Assembly: GCF_002812725.1 (NCBI RefSeq)
Contig: NZ_NMUN01000005.1
Span: 248,001-312,000, forward strand
Direction: 5' to 3'
Source: Microbacterium sp. BR1
GTDB taxonomy: Bacteria > Actinomycetota > Actinomycetes > Actinomycetales > Microbacteriaceae
Length of the DNA: 64,000 bases
Made by a program: the position numbers and the translations under genes. Of this stretch, positions 1 through 9,281 are shown piece by piece. The notes under the pieces were generated by a model. It worked only from the letters and a program-made list of their open reading frames with translations. It had not been told where the DNA came from and did no database searches. Positions within the stretch are counted from its first letter, which is position 1, and every line of letters begins with the position of its first letter.

Positions 1-20
1 CGGGGTGGAACGGAGGATGC

Positions 21-593
21 ATGGCCGCACCACCGCACGCGAAGAGACGTCTGTACGCCACCGTTCTCGACCTCGCGGCGACGCGCCCGGTCGAAGACCT
101 CACCGCAGCCGAGATCTGCCGCGCCGCGCAGGTGCATCGCTCCACCTTCGCCGAGTACGCGGCATCCGCTGCTGATCTGTTGCGCGCTGCGCTGCGCGAA
201 CAACTCGACGACATCCGCGCCCGGTATCTGACCGGCGCGGGATCCGCCGCCCCGAACGCCGCAGCCGACACGAGCCGCGCCGTCCTCGCCCACGTCGAAT
301 CCCACTACACGATCTATCAGCGCGGTCTCCTCTCCGCCGGGGGCGGCGATCTTCACGCCATGCTGGCCGAGCATTTTCGCGACTCGGTGCGAGAACTCGA
401 AGCGGTCGGCGCCATCCGTCCCCCCTTCCACGCGCACGGCGCCACGACCCGATTCGTCGAAGAGAGCACGGCGCGATTCATCGCGAACGGGTCGATCGGG
501 ATCCTCGAAGCCTGGCTGAGCGAGGCCGCACCGCGCGATCCTGAACACTTCGTCGCCGCGTTCGAGGGACTCACGGCCGCCGCACGCGCGTAG
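21..593 (+). CDS. TetR/AcrR-family transcriptional regulator
   Basis: A 190-residue protein with the size and layout of a TetR repressor. The N-terminal 55 residues form a helix-turn-helix (core AEICRAAQVHRSTFAEY), followed by an all-helical ligand-binding part without recognisable specificity. The ATG is preceded by CGGAGG at a good distance. It runs in the same direction as the hydrolase at 678 and the acyl-CoA dehydrogenase at 1483, which it might control, but I see no operator. The family is clear and the ligand unknown. Confidence 0.85.
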   Translation: MAAPPHAKRRLYATVLDLAATRPVEDLTAAEICRAAQVHRSTFAEYAASAADLLRAALREQLDDIRARYLTGAGSAAPNAAADTSRAVLAHVESHYTIYQRGLLSAGGGDLHAMLAEHFRDSVRELEAVGAIRPPFHAHGATTRFVEESTARFIANGSIGILEAWLSEAAPRDPEHFVAAFEGLTAAARA

Positions 594-677
594 GCGCTAT
601 GCCAGATCGGCGCCGAGATCCTGCCGAACTCCCCCGACGACCCCGAATCCGTCCCCCACGTTCGTAGGCTGGACGCC

Positions 678-1439
678 ATGACCGCACCCCTCGCGCTGCC
701 CGCCCTGACGTGGGGCGCCACCGACGCGCCCCGCCGCGCGCTCCTCATCCATGGCCTCGGGTCGAGCGGCGCGCTGATGTGGCGCCTGGGCGCAGCCCTC
801 GCCGAAGCGGGCTGGGCCGCGACGGCCGTCGACTTACGCGGGCACGGCTCTGCGCCGCGCGCTCTGGACTACACGATCGGCGCTTTCGCAGCGGATGTCT
901 CGGCCACCGCTCCCCCGCACGGCGGACCGTGGGACCTCGTCATCGGGCACTCGCTCGGGGGCGCAGCGGCGGTGGTCGCGGCGGCCGCCCATCCCACCTG
1001 GGCGCGGCGACTCGTGCTGATCGACCCGGGAATCGTGGTCCTCGGCGCCGACGCCGAGGCGGTCCGTGCCGGCCAGGAGCAGGCATTCGCCGACAATCGC
1101 GAAGAACTGGTGCGAGCCGAGCATCCGGGGTGGCATCCGCAGGACATCGAGCTGAAGATCGACGCAGTCGCGCGCGCGAGCCGGTGGGCGATCGACCAGG
1201 TCAGTGTTCAGAATCCCGACTGGGACGTCCGCGACGACTGCGCGCGCGTCACGGTCCCGACGCACGTCATCGGCGCCGACCCCGAGGTCTACAGCCTGTT
1301 CACGGGCGACATCGCGGCGGGCGTGCTCGCGGCGAACCCGCGCTTCACGATGTCGGTCGTCGCCGGCGCCGGCCACTCGCCGCACCGCGACGAGCCCGAC
1401 GAGACGGTTCGACAGCTCCTCGGCGTGCTCGGCGACTGA
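678..1439 (+). CDS. alpha/beta hydrolase
   Basis: A 253-residue soluble alpha/beta-hydrolase. The oxyanion motif HGLGSS is near residue 25, the nucleophile elbow GHSLGG places Ser92, the acid is probably Asp201 (IGADPEV), and the catalytic base is His233 (GAGHSPH). The triad looks complete, so an esterase, lipase or C-C hydrolase is expected; the substrate cannot be read. The ATG lies 7 nt after TAGGCT (665-670), consistent with a leaderless transcript. It is followed after 43 bp by an acyl-CoA dehydrogenase. Confidence 0.85.
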   Translation: MTAPLALPALTWGATDAPRRALLIHGLGSSGALMWRLGAALAEAGWAATAVDLRGHGSAPRALDYTIGAFAADVSATAPPHGGPWDLVIGHSLGGAAAVVAAAAHPTWARRLVLIDPGIVVLGADAEAVRAGQEQAFADNREELVRAEHPGWHPQDIELKIDAVARASRWAIDQVSVQNPDWDVRDDCARVTVPTHVIGADPEVYSLFTGDIAAGVLAANPRFTMSVVAGAGHSPHRDEPDETVRQLLGVLGD

Positions 1440-1482
1440 CCGAACCGACCCGCCCCACCCCGGTCGGCGGGACAATAGAGGC

Positions 1483-2655
1483 GTGCCCGACTTCGACCCC
1501 AGCGTCCACCTGCCCGACGATCTGATCGAGCGCATCCGCGCACGGGCGGCGACGCACGATCGCGACAACACGTTCCCGGACGACGACCTGGCCGATCTGC
1601 GCGCCGCGGGTTACCTCGCGATCATGGTCCCGACAAACCGGGGCGGGGCCGGGCTAGGGCTCGCCGAGGCATCCGTCCTGCAACAGCGTCTCGCGGGGGC
1701 CGCGCCCGCGACGGCCCTGGCGATCAACATGCATCTCGTCTGGACGGGCGTCGCGAAGGTCCTGCAGGACCGCGGTATCGACGACCTCGCGTTCGTGCAG
1801 GCCGGCGCCGGCGCGGGTGAGGTCTTCGCCTTCGGCATCAGCGAGGCCGGCAACGACCTCGTCCTGTTCGGCAGCGATACGGATGCTGCACCACTCCCCG
1901 ATGGCGGTTACACGTTCACGGGCACGAAGATCTTCACCTCGCTCGCACCCGTCTGGTCGCACCTGGGACTGCACGGCCTCGACACGACCTCTGCCGACGG
2001 CCCGAAGATGGTCTACGCCTTCGTCTCGCGGGACGAAGAGGCGGCGGGCCGCATCACGACGCGCGACGACTGGGACACCCTCGGCATGCGCGGCACGCAG
2101 AGCCGCACGACCGAGCTGCGCGCGGCTGCCGCGCCCGCGGATCGCGTCGTCCGGCGCATCGACCCGGGCCCCCAGCCCGACCCTCTCGTGTTCGGCATCT
2201 TCAGCGTGTTCGAGATCCTGCTCGCCTCGGTGTACACGGGTCTCGCCCGCCGCGCACTCGACGTCGCCGTCGCGACGGCCCAGGCCCGCACTTCGAAGAA
2301 GACGGGCACGACCTACAGTCAGGACCCCGACATCCGCTGGCGCATCGCGGATATGGCCCTCGCCTACGAAGCACTGCCGCCGCAGGTCGCCGCGCTGGCC
2401 GCCGACATCGATGGCCTCGCCGACCACGGCGCGAAGTGGTTCTCGCTGCTCGCCGGGCTGAAGCACCGCGCGGTGGTGGCCGCCAAAGCCGTCGTCGACG
2501 ACGCGATCCTCGTCACCGGTGGGTCGTCGTACTTCGCGGGTTCCGAGCTCGCACGCCTGTATCGCGACGTGCTCGCGGGTCAGTTCCATCCCTCCGATCC
2601 CGAGTCGGCGCACGCGACGGTCGCAACCGCCTGGCTCGGGCCGATCGCGCGCTGA
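1483..2655 (+). CDS. acyl-CoA dehydrogenase family protein
   Basis: About 390 residues when started at the GTG at 1483. The longer open frame upstream only overlaps the hydrolase gene. It has the FAD-dependent acyl-CoA dehydrogenase layout: helical N domain, beta domain with the flavin-contact segment FGISEAGND and the GTKIFTSLAP strand, and a C-terminal helical domain ending in a GGSSYF...L.RLYRD segment typical of the family. The closest type is probably the actinobacterial DszC/ACAD-like group, so the substrate could be an acyl-CoA or an aromatic or thiophenic compound. GACAAT lies 6 nt before the start. Confidence 0.85.
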   Translation: MPDFDPSVHLPDDLIERIRARAATHDRDNTFPDDDLADLRAAGYLAIMVPTNRGGAGLGLAEASVLQQRLAGAAPATALAINMHLVWTGVAKVLQDRGIDDLAFVQAGAGAGEVFAFGISEAGNDLVLFGSDTDAAPLPDGGYTFTGTKIFTSLAPVWSHLGLHGLDTTSADGPKMVYAFVSRDEEAAGRITTRDDWDTLGMRGTQSRTTELRAAAAPADRVVRRIDPGPQPDPLVFGIFSVFEILLASVYTGLARRALDVAVATAQARTSKKTGTTYSQDPDIRWRIADMALAYEALPPQVAALAADIDGLADHGAKWFSLLAGLKHRAVVAAKAVVDDAILVTGGSSYFAGSELARLYRDVLAGQFHPSDPESAHATVATAWLGPIAR

Positions 2656-2696
2656 CCCCGCCGCGCGTGCCGGTTCGCCGTGGCAGGATCGGAAGC

Positions 2697-3704
2697 ATGC
2701 GTGCCGAAGCCCTGCCCCCGGTCGATCTCGGCGACGGACTGACCGTCACCGCCCTCGGTTACGGGGCCATGAGTCTGACGGATGTCTACGGCCCGGTCGA
2801 TGACGACACCGCGCTCGCGACCCTCACCCACGCGGTGGATTCGGGCATTCGCTTCGTCGACACGGCGAACGTGTACGGCGACGGGCGCAGCGAACGGATC
2901 ATCTCGCGGCTCCTGCGAACCCGGCGCGACGACGTCGTGCTCGCGACCAAGTTCGGGATCCACGGCGGCACGGCCGGAAGGCGCGGCGTGCGCGGCACGC
3001 CCGCATACGTGCACGAGCAGATCGACCTGAGCCTGCAGCGCCTCGACACCGACCACGTCGACCTCTACTACCAGCACCGCGTCGACCCAGACGTCCCGAT
3101 CGAGGAGACCGTCGGGGCCATGGCCGAGCTGGTCGTGGCGGGCAAGGTACGCCACCTCGGGCTCTCGGAGGCGACGGCCGACGAAATCCGGCGTGCCAAC
3201 GCCGTCCACCCGATCGCCGCGATCCAGACCGAGTGGAGCGTGGTCAGCCGCGACGTCGAGCGTGCCGTCATCCCCGCCGCGATCGAAACCGGCACCGGCT
3301 TCGTGTCCTATTCACCGTTGAGCAGAGGTTGGCTCGGCGACGACTTCGACGCGGCGCGCATCGGACCGGGTGACATGCGCCCGAACTTCCCGCGATTCGC
3401 CCCGGAGAACCTCGCGGCGAACGCGGCACTCCGCGACGAGTATCTGCGGATCGCGCGCGACGCGGGCCTCACGGGCGCCGAGCTCGCGTTCGCGTGGCTC
3501 TTCACGCGCGCCGGAGCCCTCGGCATCCCGATCTCACCCATTCCCGGCTCGCGATTCGCGGCACACGTCAATGACTGGCTCGGTGGCGTGGGTGTGACGC
3601 TCGACGCCGAGACGATGACGCGCCTGGACGACTTCGCCGATCGCGTGCAGGGTGCGCGCAGCTTCGACCGCAACTGGACCAGCCTGCGCGGCGAGCCCGC
3701 CTGA
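2697..3704 (+). CDS. aldo/keto reductase
   Basis: A 335-residue NADPH-dependent TIM-barrel oxidoreductase. The catalytic tetrad is visible as Asp and Tyr in VDTANVYG, Lys in ATKFGI and His in YYQHRVDP, and the NADPH-binding C-terminal loop contains ISPIPGSR. The profile is closest to AKR13/YakC-like reductases. The start chosen is the ATG at 2697, since the open frame upstream lies inside the dehydrogenase gene. CAGGAT lies 7 nt before the ATG. It is the first of three aldo/keto reductases within 8 kb. Confidence 0.9.
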   Translation: MRAEALPPVDLGDGLTVTALGYGAMSLTDVYGPVDDDTALATLTHAVDSGIRFVDTANVYGDGRSERIISRLLRTRRDDVVLATKFGIHGGTAGRRGVRGTPAYVHEQIDLSLQRLDTDHVDLYYQHRVDPDVPIEETVGAMAELVVAGKVRHLGLSEATADEIRRANAVHPIAAIQTEWSVVSRDVERAVIPAAIETGTGFVSYSPLSRGWLGDDFDAARIGPGDMRPNFPRFAPENLAANAALRDEYLRIARDAGLTGAELAFAWLFTRAGALGIPISPIPGSRFAAHVNDWLGGVGVTLDAETMTRLDDFADRVQGARSFDRNWTSLRGEPA

Positions 3705-3731
3705 GTGGGCCAGCCCGAATAGGCCCGGGGT

Positions 3732-4004
3732 TCAGCGCTTGTCGAAGTCGAACGCGCGCAGCAGCTCGGCCACGGCCTGCTCGCGCTCGGTGCCGCCCTG
3801 CTCGAACATCGTCGTCACGTGGGTGCGCAGGTGGTTCTCGAGCAGCAGCCGGTTGAGGGACTCGAGCGCCTTCTCGATCGCGCGGGACTGTCCGATGATG
3901 TCCATGCAGTACTCCTCGTTCTCGATCATCTTCGTCAGCCCGCGCAACTGACCCTCGAGGATGCTCGTGCGGTGCAGGGCGCGCTTCTTGATGTCATCGA
4001 TCAC
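3732..4004 (-). CDS. CsoR/RcnR-family (DUF156) metal- or thiol-sensing repressor
   Basis: A 90-residue all-helical DUF156 protein of normal length. The positions that bind Cu(I) in CsoR (Cys-His-Cys) are here Cys33 (EYCMDI), His58 (ENHLR) and His62 (RTHVT), a C-H-H set more like RcnR than classical CsoR. The N-terminal His of RcnR is absent. The family represses metal efflux or thiol/formaldehyde detoxification genes, but no such transporter lies beside it. It is convergent with the aldo/keto reductase. Family assignment is firm and the ligand open. Confidence 0.9.
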   Translation of the reverse strand: MIDDIKKRALHRTSILEGQLRGLTKMIENEEYCMDIIGQSRAIEKALESLNRLLLENHLRTHVTTMFEQGGTEREQAVAELLRAFDFDKR

Positions 4005-4087
4005 GCGCCCAGGTTACCGCCGTGCGGCTGGAGGGCGGACGACGCAACCCCCGCCTGATGATCCGTTCACCGTGCGAGGATGACCGG

Positions 4088-5362
4088 ATGGCACGTACCC
4101 CGTTGGCCCTGCTGAGTCCCGCAGACCAAGCTCGACGTCGCTCGCTGACGCGCATGAAGGCGGTCGCGCTCGGGGCCCTGCTCTTCATGGCCGTCGTTTT
4201 CGTCTTCGCCTTCGCGTTCCAGCAGAACGTGCCGTGGTTGGCATACGTCCGCGCGGCGGCCGAGGGCGGTATGGTCGGCGCGCTCGCGGACTGGTTCGCG
4301 GTAACGGCGCTGTTCCGGCATCCGCTCGGCATCCCCATCCCGCACACGGCGATCATCCCCCATCGTAAGGACGAGATCGGCCGCACCCTGGGCGAGTTCG
4401 TCGAGACGAACTTCCTGTCGGCCGAGGTCGTGCGCGACAAGCTCGAGAGCATCGGTGTCGCCTCGCGCCTGGGCACCTGGCTCTCGCACGACGAGCATGC
4501 GGAACGGGTCGCTACCGAGGGCTCGGCGATCGCCTCGGCCGTGCTGCGCGCGGTCAGCGACGACGATGTGCGCGACCTGATCGCCGACCTCGCGCGCTCG
4601 CACGTGATCGAGCCCGAGTGGGGGCCTGCGGCGGGCGCCTGGCTCGGCCGCATCGTCGAGACCGGCGCGCACCACAACGCCGTCGACCTCGCCGCCGACT
4701 CGATCGCGACCTGGCTCGAGAGCAACCGCTCGGCCTTCGCCGGACTCGTTTCGCGGCGACTGCCCGGCTGGGTGCCCTCGATCGCGCACCGACTCGTCGA
4801 CGACACCGTCTACAAAGAGGCCGTGAACTTCGTTGCCGCCGTGCGAGCCGACCCCGAACACCCCGCGCGGGTCGCGATCGACGGCTACCTGTCGCGCCTC
4901 GCCGACAACCTGCAGCACGACCCCGACACGATCGCCCGGCTCGAACACGCGAAGGCCACGGTGTTCGACAGCCCGCGCGTGCGCGACCTCGCGGCGCAGC
5001 TGTGGGATACGGCGAAGAACGGGCTGCTGTCGTCGCTCGCCGACCCCGCGAGCGGACTGCGCGTGCGTGCGCGCGCGGCACTGGCCGAGATCGGCGGGCG
5101 TCTCGCGTCCGAGCCCGCCCTGCAACGCCGTGTCGACACCTGGGTCACGGATGCGGCGACGTTCGCGGTGGATCGCTACCGCCACGACATCGCGTCGGTG
5201 ATCACCGACACGATCGAGCGGTGGGACCCCGAAGAGACCACGGAGAAGATCGAGCTCATGGTCGGCCGCGACCTGCAGTACATCCGCCTCAACGGCACGA
5301 TCGTCGGCGCCCTCGCCGGGTTGACGATCTTCACGATCGCGCACGCGATTTTCGGCGCGTGA
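4088..5362 (+). CDS. DUF445 family membrane protein
   Basis: A 424-residue protein with the layout of the DUF445/YjiN family: one hydrophobic segment near the N-terminus (about residues 20-42), a conserved GGMVGALADWFAVTALFRHP stretch, a long helical soluble domain and a final hydrophobic segment (about 402-423). The biochemical role of the family is unknown. The ATG at 4088 lies 6 nt after GAGGAT and is preferred to an upstream in-frame start at 4022. Confidence 0.88.
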   Translation: MARTPLALLSPADQARRRSLTRMKAVALGALLFMAVVFVFAFAFQQNVPWLAYVRAAAEGGMVGALADWFAVTALFRHPLGIPIPHTAIIPHRKDEIGRTLGEFVETNFLSAEVVRDKLESIGVASRLGTWLSHDEHAERVATEGSAIASAVLRAVSDDDVRDLIADLARSHVIEPEWGPAAGAWLGRIVETGAHHNAVDLAADSIATWLESNRSAFAGLVSRRLPGWVPSIAHRLVDDTVYKEAVNFVAAVRADPEHPARVAIDGYLSRLADNLQHDPDTIARLEHAKATVFDSPRVRDLAAQLWDTAKNGLLSSLADPASGLRVRARAALAEIGGRLASEPALQRRVDTWVTDAATFAVDRYRHDIASVITDTIERWDPEETTEKIELMVGRDLQYIRLNGTIVGALAGLTIFTIAHAIFGA

Positions 5363-5417
5363 CGTCGGCGCGGCGAAAAGCCTGGCCCGCGCAGGGTCAG
5401 GTCAGTAGCCTGATGCC

Positions 5418-5783
5418 GTGACCGAGCCATCCGCTGCGGCGACGATTCCCGATGTCGCGCTGTTCAGCTACGGCACCCTGCGCGTGCCCGCGGTGCAGCT
5501 CGACACGTTCGGGCGCCTGCTCACCGGGGAGCCCGATGTGCTGCCCGGATTCACCATCGACTATCTCGAGATCGAGGATGCCCGTGTCGTGGGGCTCAGC
5601 GGGCGCGACGTGCATCCGATCATCCGCCGAACCGGCAACCGACTCGACAAGGTCGTCGGCGTGCTGCTCTGGATCACCGAGGACGAGCTCGAAGCCGCAG
5701 ACGAGTACGAGGTCCAGCAGTACAACCGGGTGTCGGTCACGCTCGGCAGCGGACGCGACGCCTGGGTGTACGTCGCCCGGTGA
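5418..5783 (+). CDS. gamma-glutamylcyclotransferase (AIG2-like) family protein
   Basis: A 121-residue protein with the family signature YGTLR near residue 18 and an acidic DELEAADEYE segment that would carry the catalytic Glu. The family folds as a small beta-barrel that cyclises gamma-glutamyl amines or peptides, but many members have unknown substrates. It starts with GTG. TAGCCT (5406-5411) is 6 nt upstream, so the mRNA is probably leaderless. Confidence 0.85.
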   Translation: MTEPSAAATIPDVALFSYGTLRVPAVQLDTFGRLLTGEPDVLPGFTIDYLEIEDARVVGLSGRDVHPIIRRTGNRLDKVVGVLLWITEDELEAADEYEVQQYNRVSVTLGSGRDAWVYVAR

Positions 5784-6101
5784 CCCCGCGGCGCAGCCCG
5801 CCGAGCACGGGGGCCGAGGGGTGCAACCTCGGGGAGGGGGCGCCTCGAGATCGCACCCCTGCCCCCCACTCGTATTGCGGGGACCTGCCGTCCGGCGTCA
5901 GTCGGTTCGGGTCCGACGGGCGGCTCGGCAGGCGGTTCAGGGAAGTCGCGAGCTGGTCACGGCTCCGCAGATGGTGCTCTCCATAGGTATCGCACCGATG
6001 AGGGGTCCGTCCACCACCTCGGCGATATATCAGTGCGCGCCACGCAGACCACGCTCCCTGAGCTCCTCGAAGGGACCAGCCCGACCTCGTAAGGTGGCCG
6101 C
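5784..6101. other. 318-bp intergenic stretch without a gene
   Basis: I see no supported coding frame here. The stretch is GC-rich with short self-complementary runs (for example around 5818-5840), without a clear U-tract terminator. Only its last bases carry a signal: TAAGGT at 6090-6095, a likely -10 element for the phosphatase gene that follows. Confidence 0.5.
6090..6095 (+). promoter_or_regulatory. -10 element (leaderless start)
   Basis: TAAGGT ends 6 nt before the ATG at 6102, so transcription would begin at or beside the start codon. No Shine-Dalgarno sequence fits in the gap. Confidence 0.55.
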
Positions 6102-6599
6102 ATGAAGACGCTTGCGCTGGTGCGCCACGCGAAGTCGAGTTGGGACCACCCCGGCATCGACGACCACGATCGTCCGCTCAACGAACGCGGCGTGCGCGAC
6201 GCTCCCCGGATGGCCGCGCGTCTGGCGACCGAGCATCCCGAGCTGCGCGGCGGCGCTCTGCTCTCCAGCACGGCGCTCCGCGCGGCGACCACCGCGGACG
6301 CGTTCGCCGACGCCCTCGACACGACCGTGCGGCTCGACGAACGTCTCTACGGCGCCTCGCCGCGTCGCATCGTCGAGCTCGCCGCGGCCCGGTCCGAGTC
6401 GGCCGTGGTCGTCGTGGCGCACGACCCGGGCCTGTCGGACCTCGTGCGGCACTGGTCCGGATTCCCCGCGGACGGCGCAATCCCGCACATGCCGACGTGC
6501 GCCGTGGCGGTGTTCGACTTCGACATCGACGACTGGCGCGGGCTCGAGTCATCCGTCCCTGATCGCTGGACCTACGACATCCCGCGCGACTCGGAGTAG
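6102..6599 (+). CDS. SixA-like histidine phosphatase
   Basis: A 165-residue histidine-phosphatase-superfamily protein. The N-terminal LVRHAKSSW carries the phospho-accepting His9 with its neighbouring Arg, and VVVAHDPGL holds the second catalytic His. Length and motif match SixA, which removes phosphate from histidine phosphotransfer proteins, but actinobacterial members have other or unknown substrates. It is convergent with the YbaK-like gene. Confidence 0.88.
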   Translation: MKTLALVRHAKSSWDHPGIDDHDRPLNERGVRDAPRMAARLATEHPELRGGALLSSTALRAATTADAFADALDTTVRLDERLYGASPRRIVELAAARSESAVVVVAHDPGLSDLVRHWSGFPADGAIPHMPTCAVAVFDFDIDDWRGLESSVPDRWTYDIPRDSE

Positions 6600-6625
6600 T
6601 CGACCTTCCGGCCGAACAACCGGGC

Positions 6626-7102
6626 CTAATCGACCTTCGTGACGGCCCCAGCGGTGATGCGTACGAGCTCGTCGAACGACAGCGGAAAGACCGTGTGCGG
6701 CGTGCCACCCGCGGCCCACAGCTGCGGATACGTGGCAAGGTGCTCGTCCACGATCGTGGTGATCGGGGCGGGGTGGCCGGTCGGTGCGACTCCCCCGATC
6801 GCCTGGCCGGTCGCCTCGCGCACCTGCTCGGGCGTCGCACGGACGATGGACCCTCGACCGATGCGCTCCGCGAGTGCGGCCGTGTCGACGCGGTGCGAGC
6901 CGCTCGTCATGACGAGCAAAGGCTCGCCATCGCTCCAGAACACGAGACTGTTGGCGATCGCACCAACCTCGACCCCGAGGGCGGCCGCGGCGAGAGCCGC
7001 GGTGGAGGCTGCGTCGGGCAGCACCACGATCTGACCCGGGATGCCTGCCTCGGCGAGGCGGTCGGCAACGATTCTGCTGCGGGGCGAGAGTTCTGCGGTC
7101 AC
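6626..7102 (-). CDS. YbaK/EbsC-family aminoacyl-tRNA deacylase-like protein
   Basis: A 158-residue YbaK-fold protein. Typical elements are the GQIVVLPDAASTA start, the GAIANSLVF strand with a conserved lysine replaced, the SGSHRVD segment and the GGVAPTGHP turn. The fold hydrolyses mischarged aminoacyl-tRNAs (Cys-tRNA-Pro in YbaK). Because the usual catalytic Lys in the IVKSL-like motif is Asn here (IANSL), activity may differ. It ends with TAG at 6626. Confidence 0.82.
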   Translation of the reverse strand: MTAELSPRSRIVADRLAEAGIPGQIVVLPDAASTAALAAAALGVEVGAIANSLVFWSDGEPLLVMTSGSHRVDTAALAERIGRGSIVRATPEQVREATGQAIGGVAPTGHPAPITTIVDEHLATYPQLWAAGGTPHTVFPLSFDELVRITAGAVTKVD

Positions 7103-7292
7103 GGACCCACCATAGACGCGCCTCGGGGGGCGAGCGCACCGGCGATACCCTCAATGGCAAGCGATCGGGGATGCACGGTGCACCTCAGACGCCCCCGGTG
7201 CCGCACCGTGCCGTCGCGGCCCGCGAATCGTCCCGTTCATCCGAACGTGAAGGCCCGGGAATGTCCATGCGCCAGCATGCGTTTGACCAGGC

Positions 7293-8348
7293 ATGCACCG
7301 CAAACGGATCGGCTTCCTGAGCTTCGGCCACTGGCACCCCCACCACTCGAGCCAGACGAACACCGGGGCCGACGCCCTGCTCCAGTCGATCGAACTCGCC
7401 GTGGCCGCGGAGGAGCTCGGGATCGACGGTGCCTACTTCCGTGTGCACCACTTCGCCCGCCAGCTCGCGAGCCCGTTCCCCCTGCTCTCCGCCGCCGCGG
7501 CGCGCACGAGTCGCATCGAGCTCGGCACGGGCGTCATCGACATGCGGTACGAGAACCCCCTCTACATGGCCGAAGAGGCCGCGGTGGCCGACCTGATCAG
7601 CGGCGGACGGCTGCAGCTGGGCATCAGCCGCGGTTCACCCGAGCCGGCGCTCAACGGTTCGCACGCGTTCGGGTATGTCCCGGCCGAGGGCGACACGGAC
7701 GCCGACCTCGCCCGGCGCAAGACCGAGCTCTTCCGCACCGCGATCAGCGGCGAGCGCATCGTCCGGGCCGATCCGCGCATGAGCGGCGACGGAGCGCTCG
7801 CCATCCAGCCCCTCTCCCCCGGGCTGCCGGACCGCATCTGGTGGGGTTCCGGCACCCGCGAGACCGCTGTGCGCACTGCCGAGCTGGGCATGAACCTGAT
7901 GTCGTCGACCCTGCTGGTCGAAGACACCGGCGTGCCGTTCGACGAGCTGCAGCTCGAACAGATCCAGATGTTCCGCGACGCGTGGGCGCAAGCGGGCTGG
8001 GACCGCGAACCGCGCGTCAGCGTGAGCCGGAGTGTCATCCCGATCACGAGCGACCTCGACCGCCAACTCTTCAGCTCGCGCGAAGACAGCCAGGATCAGG
8101 TCGGCATCCTCGAGGGTGTGCGCGCACGCTTCGGCAAGAGCTACACCGGCGAGCCGGACGAGATCGCGGCCGAGTTGGCTCAGGATGCCGCGGTCCAGGC
8201 CGCCGACACCGTGCTGCTGACCGTCCCGAACCAACTCGGCGTCGCGTACAACGCCCGCATGCTCGAGACGATCGCTCGCGAGATCGCCCCCGCGATCGGT
8301 TGGTCACGCGCGGATGTGTCCGAGGCGGTCGCTCAGGGCACCCGGTAA
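7293..8348 (+). CDS. LLM-class (luciferase-like) flavin-dependent oxidoreductase
   Basis: A 351-residue F420- or FMN-dependent luciferase-like monooxygenase. It has the TIM-barrel start IGFLSFGHW, the RVHHFAR segment near residue 52, RIELGTGVIDMRYENPL and the LQLGISRGSPEPA flavin-phosphate region. The family oxidises aldehydes, alkanes or heterocycles; the substrate is not predictable. Its last 16 bp overlap the convergent aldo/keto reductase. The 190 bp upstream of it hold no other gene. Confidence 0.88.
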   Translation: MHRKRIGFLSFGHWHPHHSSQTNTGADALLQSIELAVAAEELGIDGAYFRVHHFARQLASPFPLLSAAAARTSRIELGTGVIDMRYENPLYMAEEAAVADLISGGRLQLGISRGSPEPALNGSHAFGYVPAEGDTDADLARRKTELFRTAISGERIVRADPRMSGDGALAIQPLSPGLPDRIWWGSGTRETAVRTAELGMNLMSSTLLVEDTGVPFDELQLEQIQMFRDAWAQAGWDREPRVSVSRSVIPITSDLDRQLFSSREDSQDQVGILEGVRARFGKSYTGEPDEIAAELAQDAAVQAADTVLLTVPNQLGVAYNARMLETIAREIAPAIGWSRADVSEAVAQGTR

Positions 8349-9262
8349 CCGGCCGCCCGCACGAGTTCGTACCATTCGGCTCGTGTAAGGGGGATGTCGG
8401 AGCCCAGGGCCGCGCCCGCCACCCGCTCGGGTGAGGTCGTACCGAGAACCACCTGCATGTCGGCCGGGTGGCGCGTGATCCAGGCAGTGGCGATCGCGAT
8501 GGCGGGCACGTCGTAGGCGGCGGCGAGCCGGTCGATCACGGCGTTGAGTTCTGGATAGTCGGGCGATCCGAGGAAGACGCCGTTGAAGAATCCGGCCTGG
8601 AACGGCGACCACGCCTGAACCGTGATGCCGTGCAGACGGCAGTAGTCGACGATCCCCCCACCGTCGCGGACGAGCGACTGGTCGAGCCCCTGCATGTTGC
8701 CCGCGAGCCCCTGGACGACGATCGGCGCGTGCGTGATCGACAGCTGCAGCTGGTTCGCGACGAGCGGCTGCGTGACGGCCGACTTCAGCAGATCGATCTG
8801 GCGCGGGGTGTGGTTCGAGACACCGAAGGCGCGGACCTTGCCGGATGCCTCGAGTTCGTCGAACGCGCGGGCGACCTCTTCCGGCTCGACCAGGGCGTCG
8901 GGCCGATGCAGCAACAGGATGTCGATGCGATCGGTGTCGAGCGCGCGCAGCGAACCCTCGACCGATGTGACGATGTGCTCGTACGAGTAGTCGAAGTACG
9001 GGCCGTCCGGCACGATGCCGCACTTCGTCTGCAGGGTGATCTCGTCGCGCTGGGCGGGCGTAAGCCGCATCGCCTCGGCGAACCGCCGCTCGCACCCGTG
9101 CAGGTCCGAACCGTATACATCGGCGTGATCGAAGAAGTCGATGCCCACGTCTCTCGCCGCACCAACCAGTGCGCGCACCTCGTCGTCGGTCTTGTCCTGG
9201 ATGCGCATCAGGCCCAGCACGACGTTCGGCGCGGGCGTACCCCCGAGGGTGATGTTCTTCAT
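8333..9262 (-). CDS. aldo/keto reductase
   Basis: A 309-residue aldo/keto reductase with the tetrad residues in FFDHADVYG, LQTKCGI and LLLHRPD, and a C-terminal cofactor loop (VVLGTTSPERV). It resembles the YdhF group. The next gene upstream on the same strand (9282-10145) is a second member of the superfamily and ends 19 bp before this start, so the two are probably co-transcribed. They are only distantly alike, so this is not a recent tandem duplication. Confidence 0.9.
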   Translation of the reverse strand: MKNITLGGTPAPNVVLGLMRIQDKTDDEVRALVGAARDVGIDFFDHADVYGSDLHGCERRFAEAMRLTPAQRDEITLQTKCGIVPDGPYFDYSYEHIVTSVEGSLRALDTDRIDILLLHRPDALVEPEEVARAFDELEASGKVRAFGVSNHTPRQIDLLKSAVTQPLVANQLQLSITHAPIVVQGLAGNMQGLDQSLVRDGGGIVDYCRLHGITVQAWSPFQAGFFNGVFLGSPDYPELNAVIDRLAAAYDVPAIAIATAWITRHPADMQVVLGTTSPERVAGAALGSDIPLTRAEWYELVRAAGYRVP

Positions 9263-9281
9263 GTCCGTCCTCCGTCGATGC

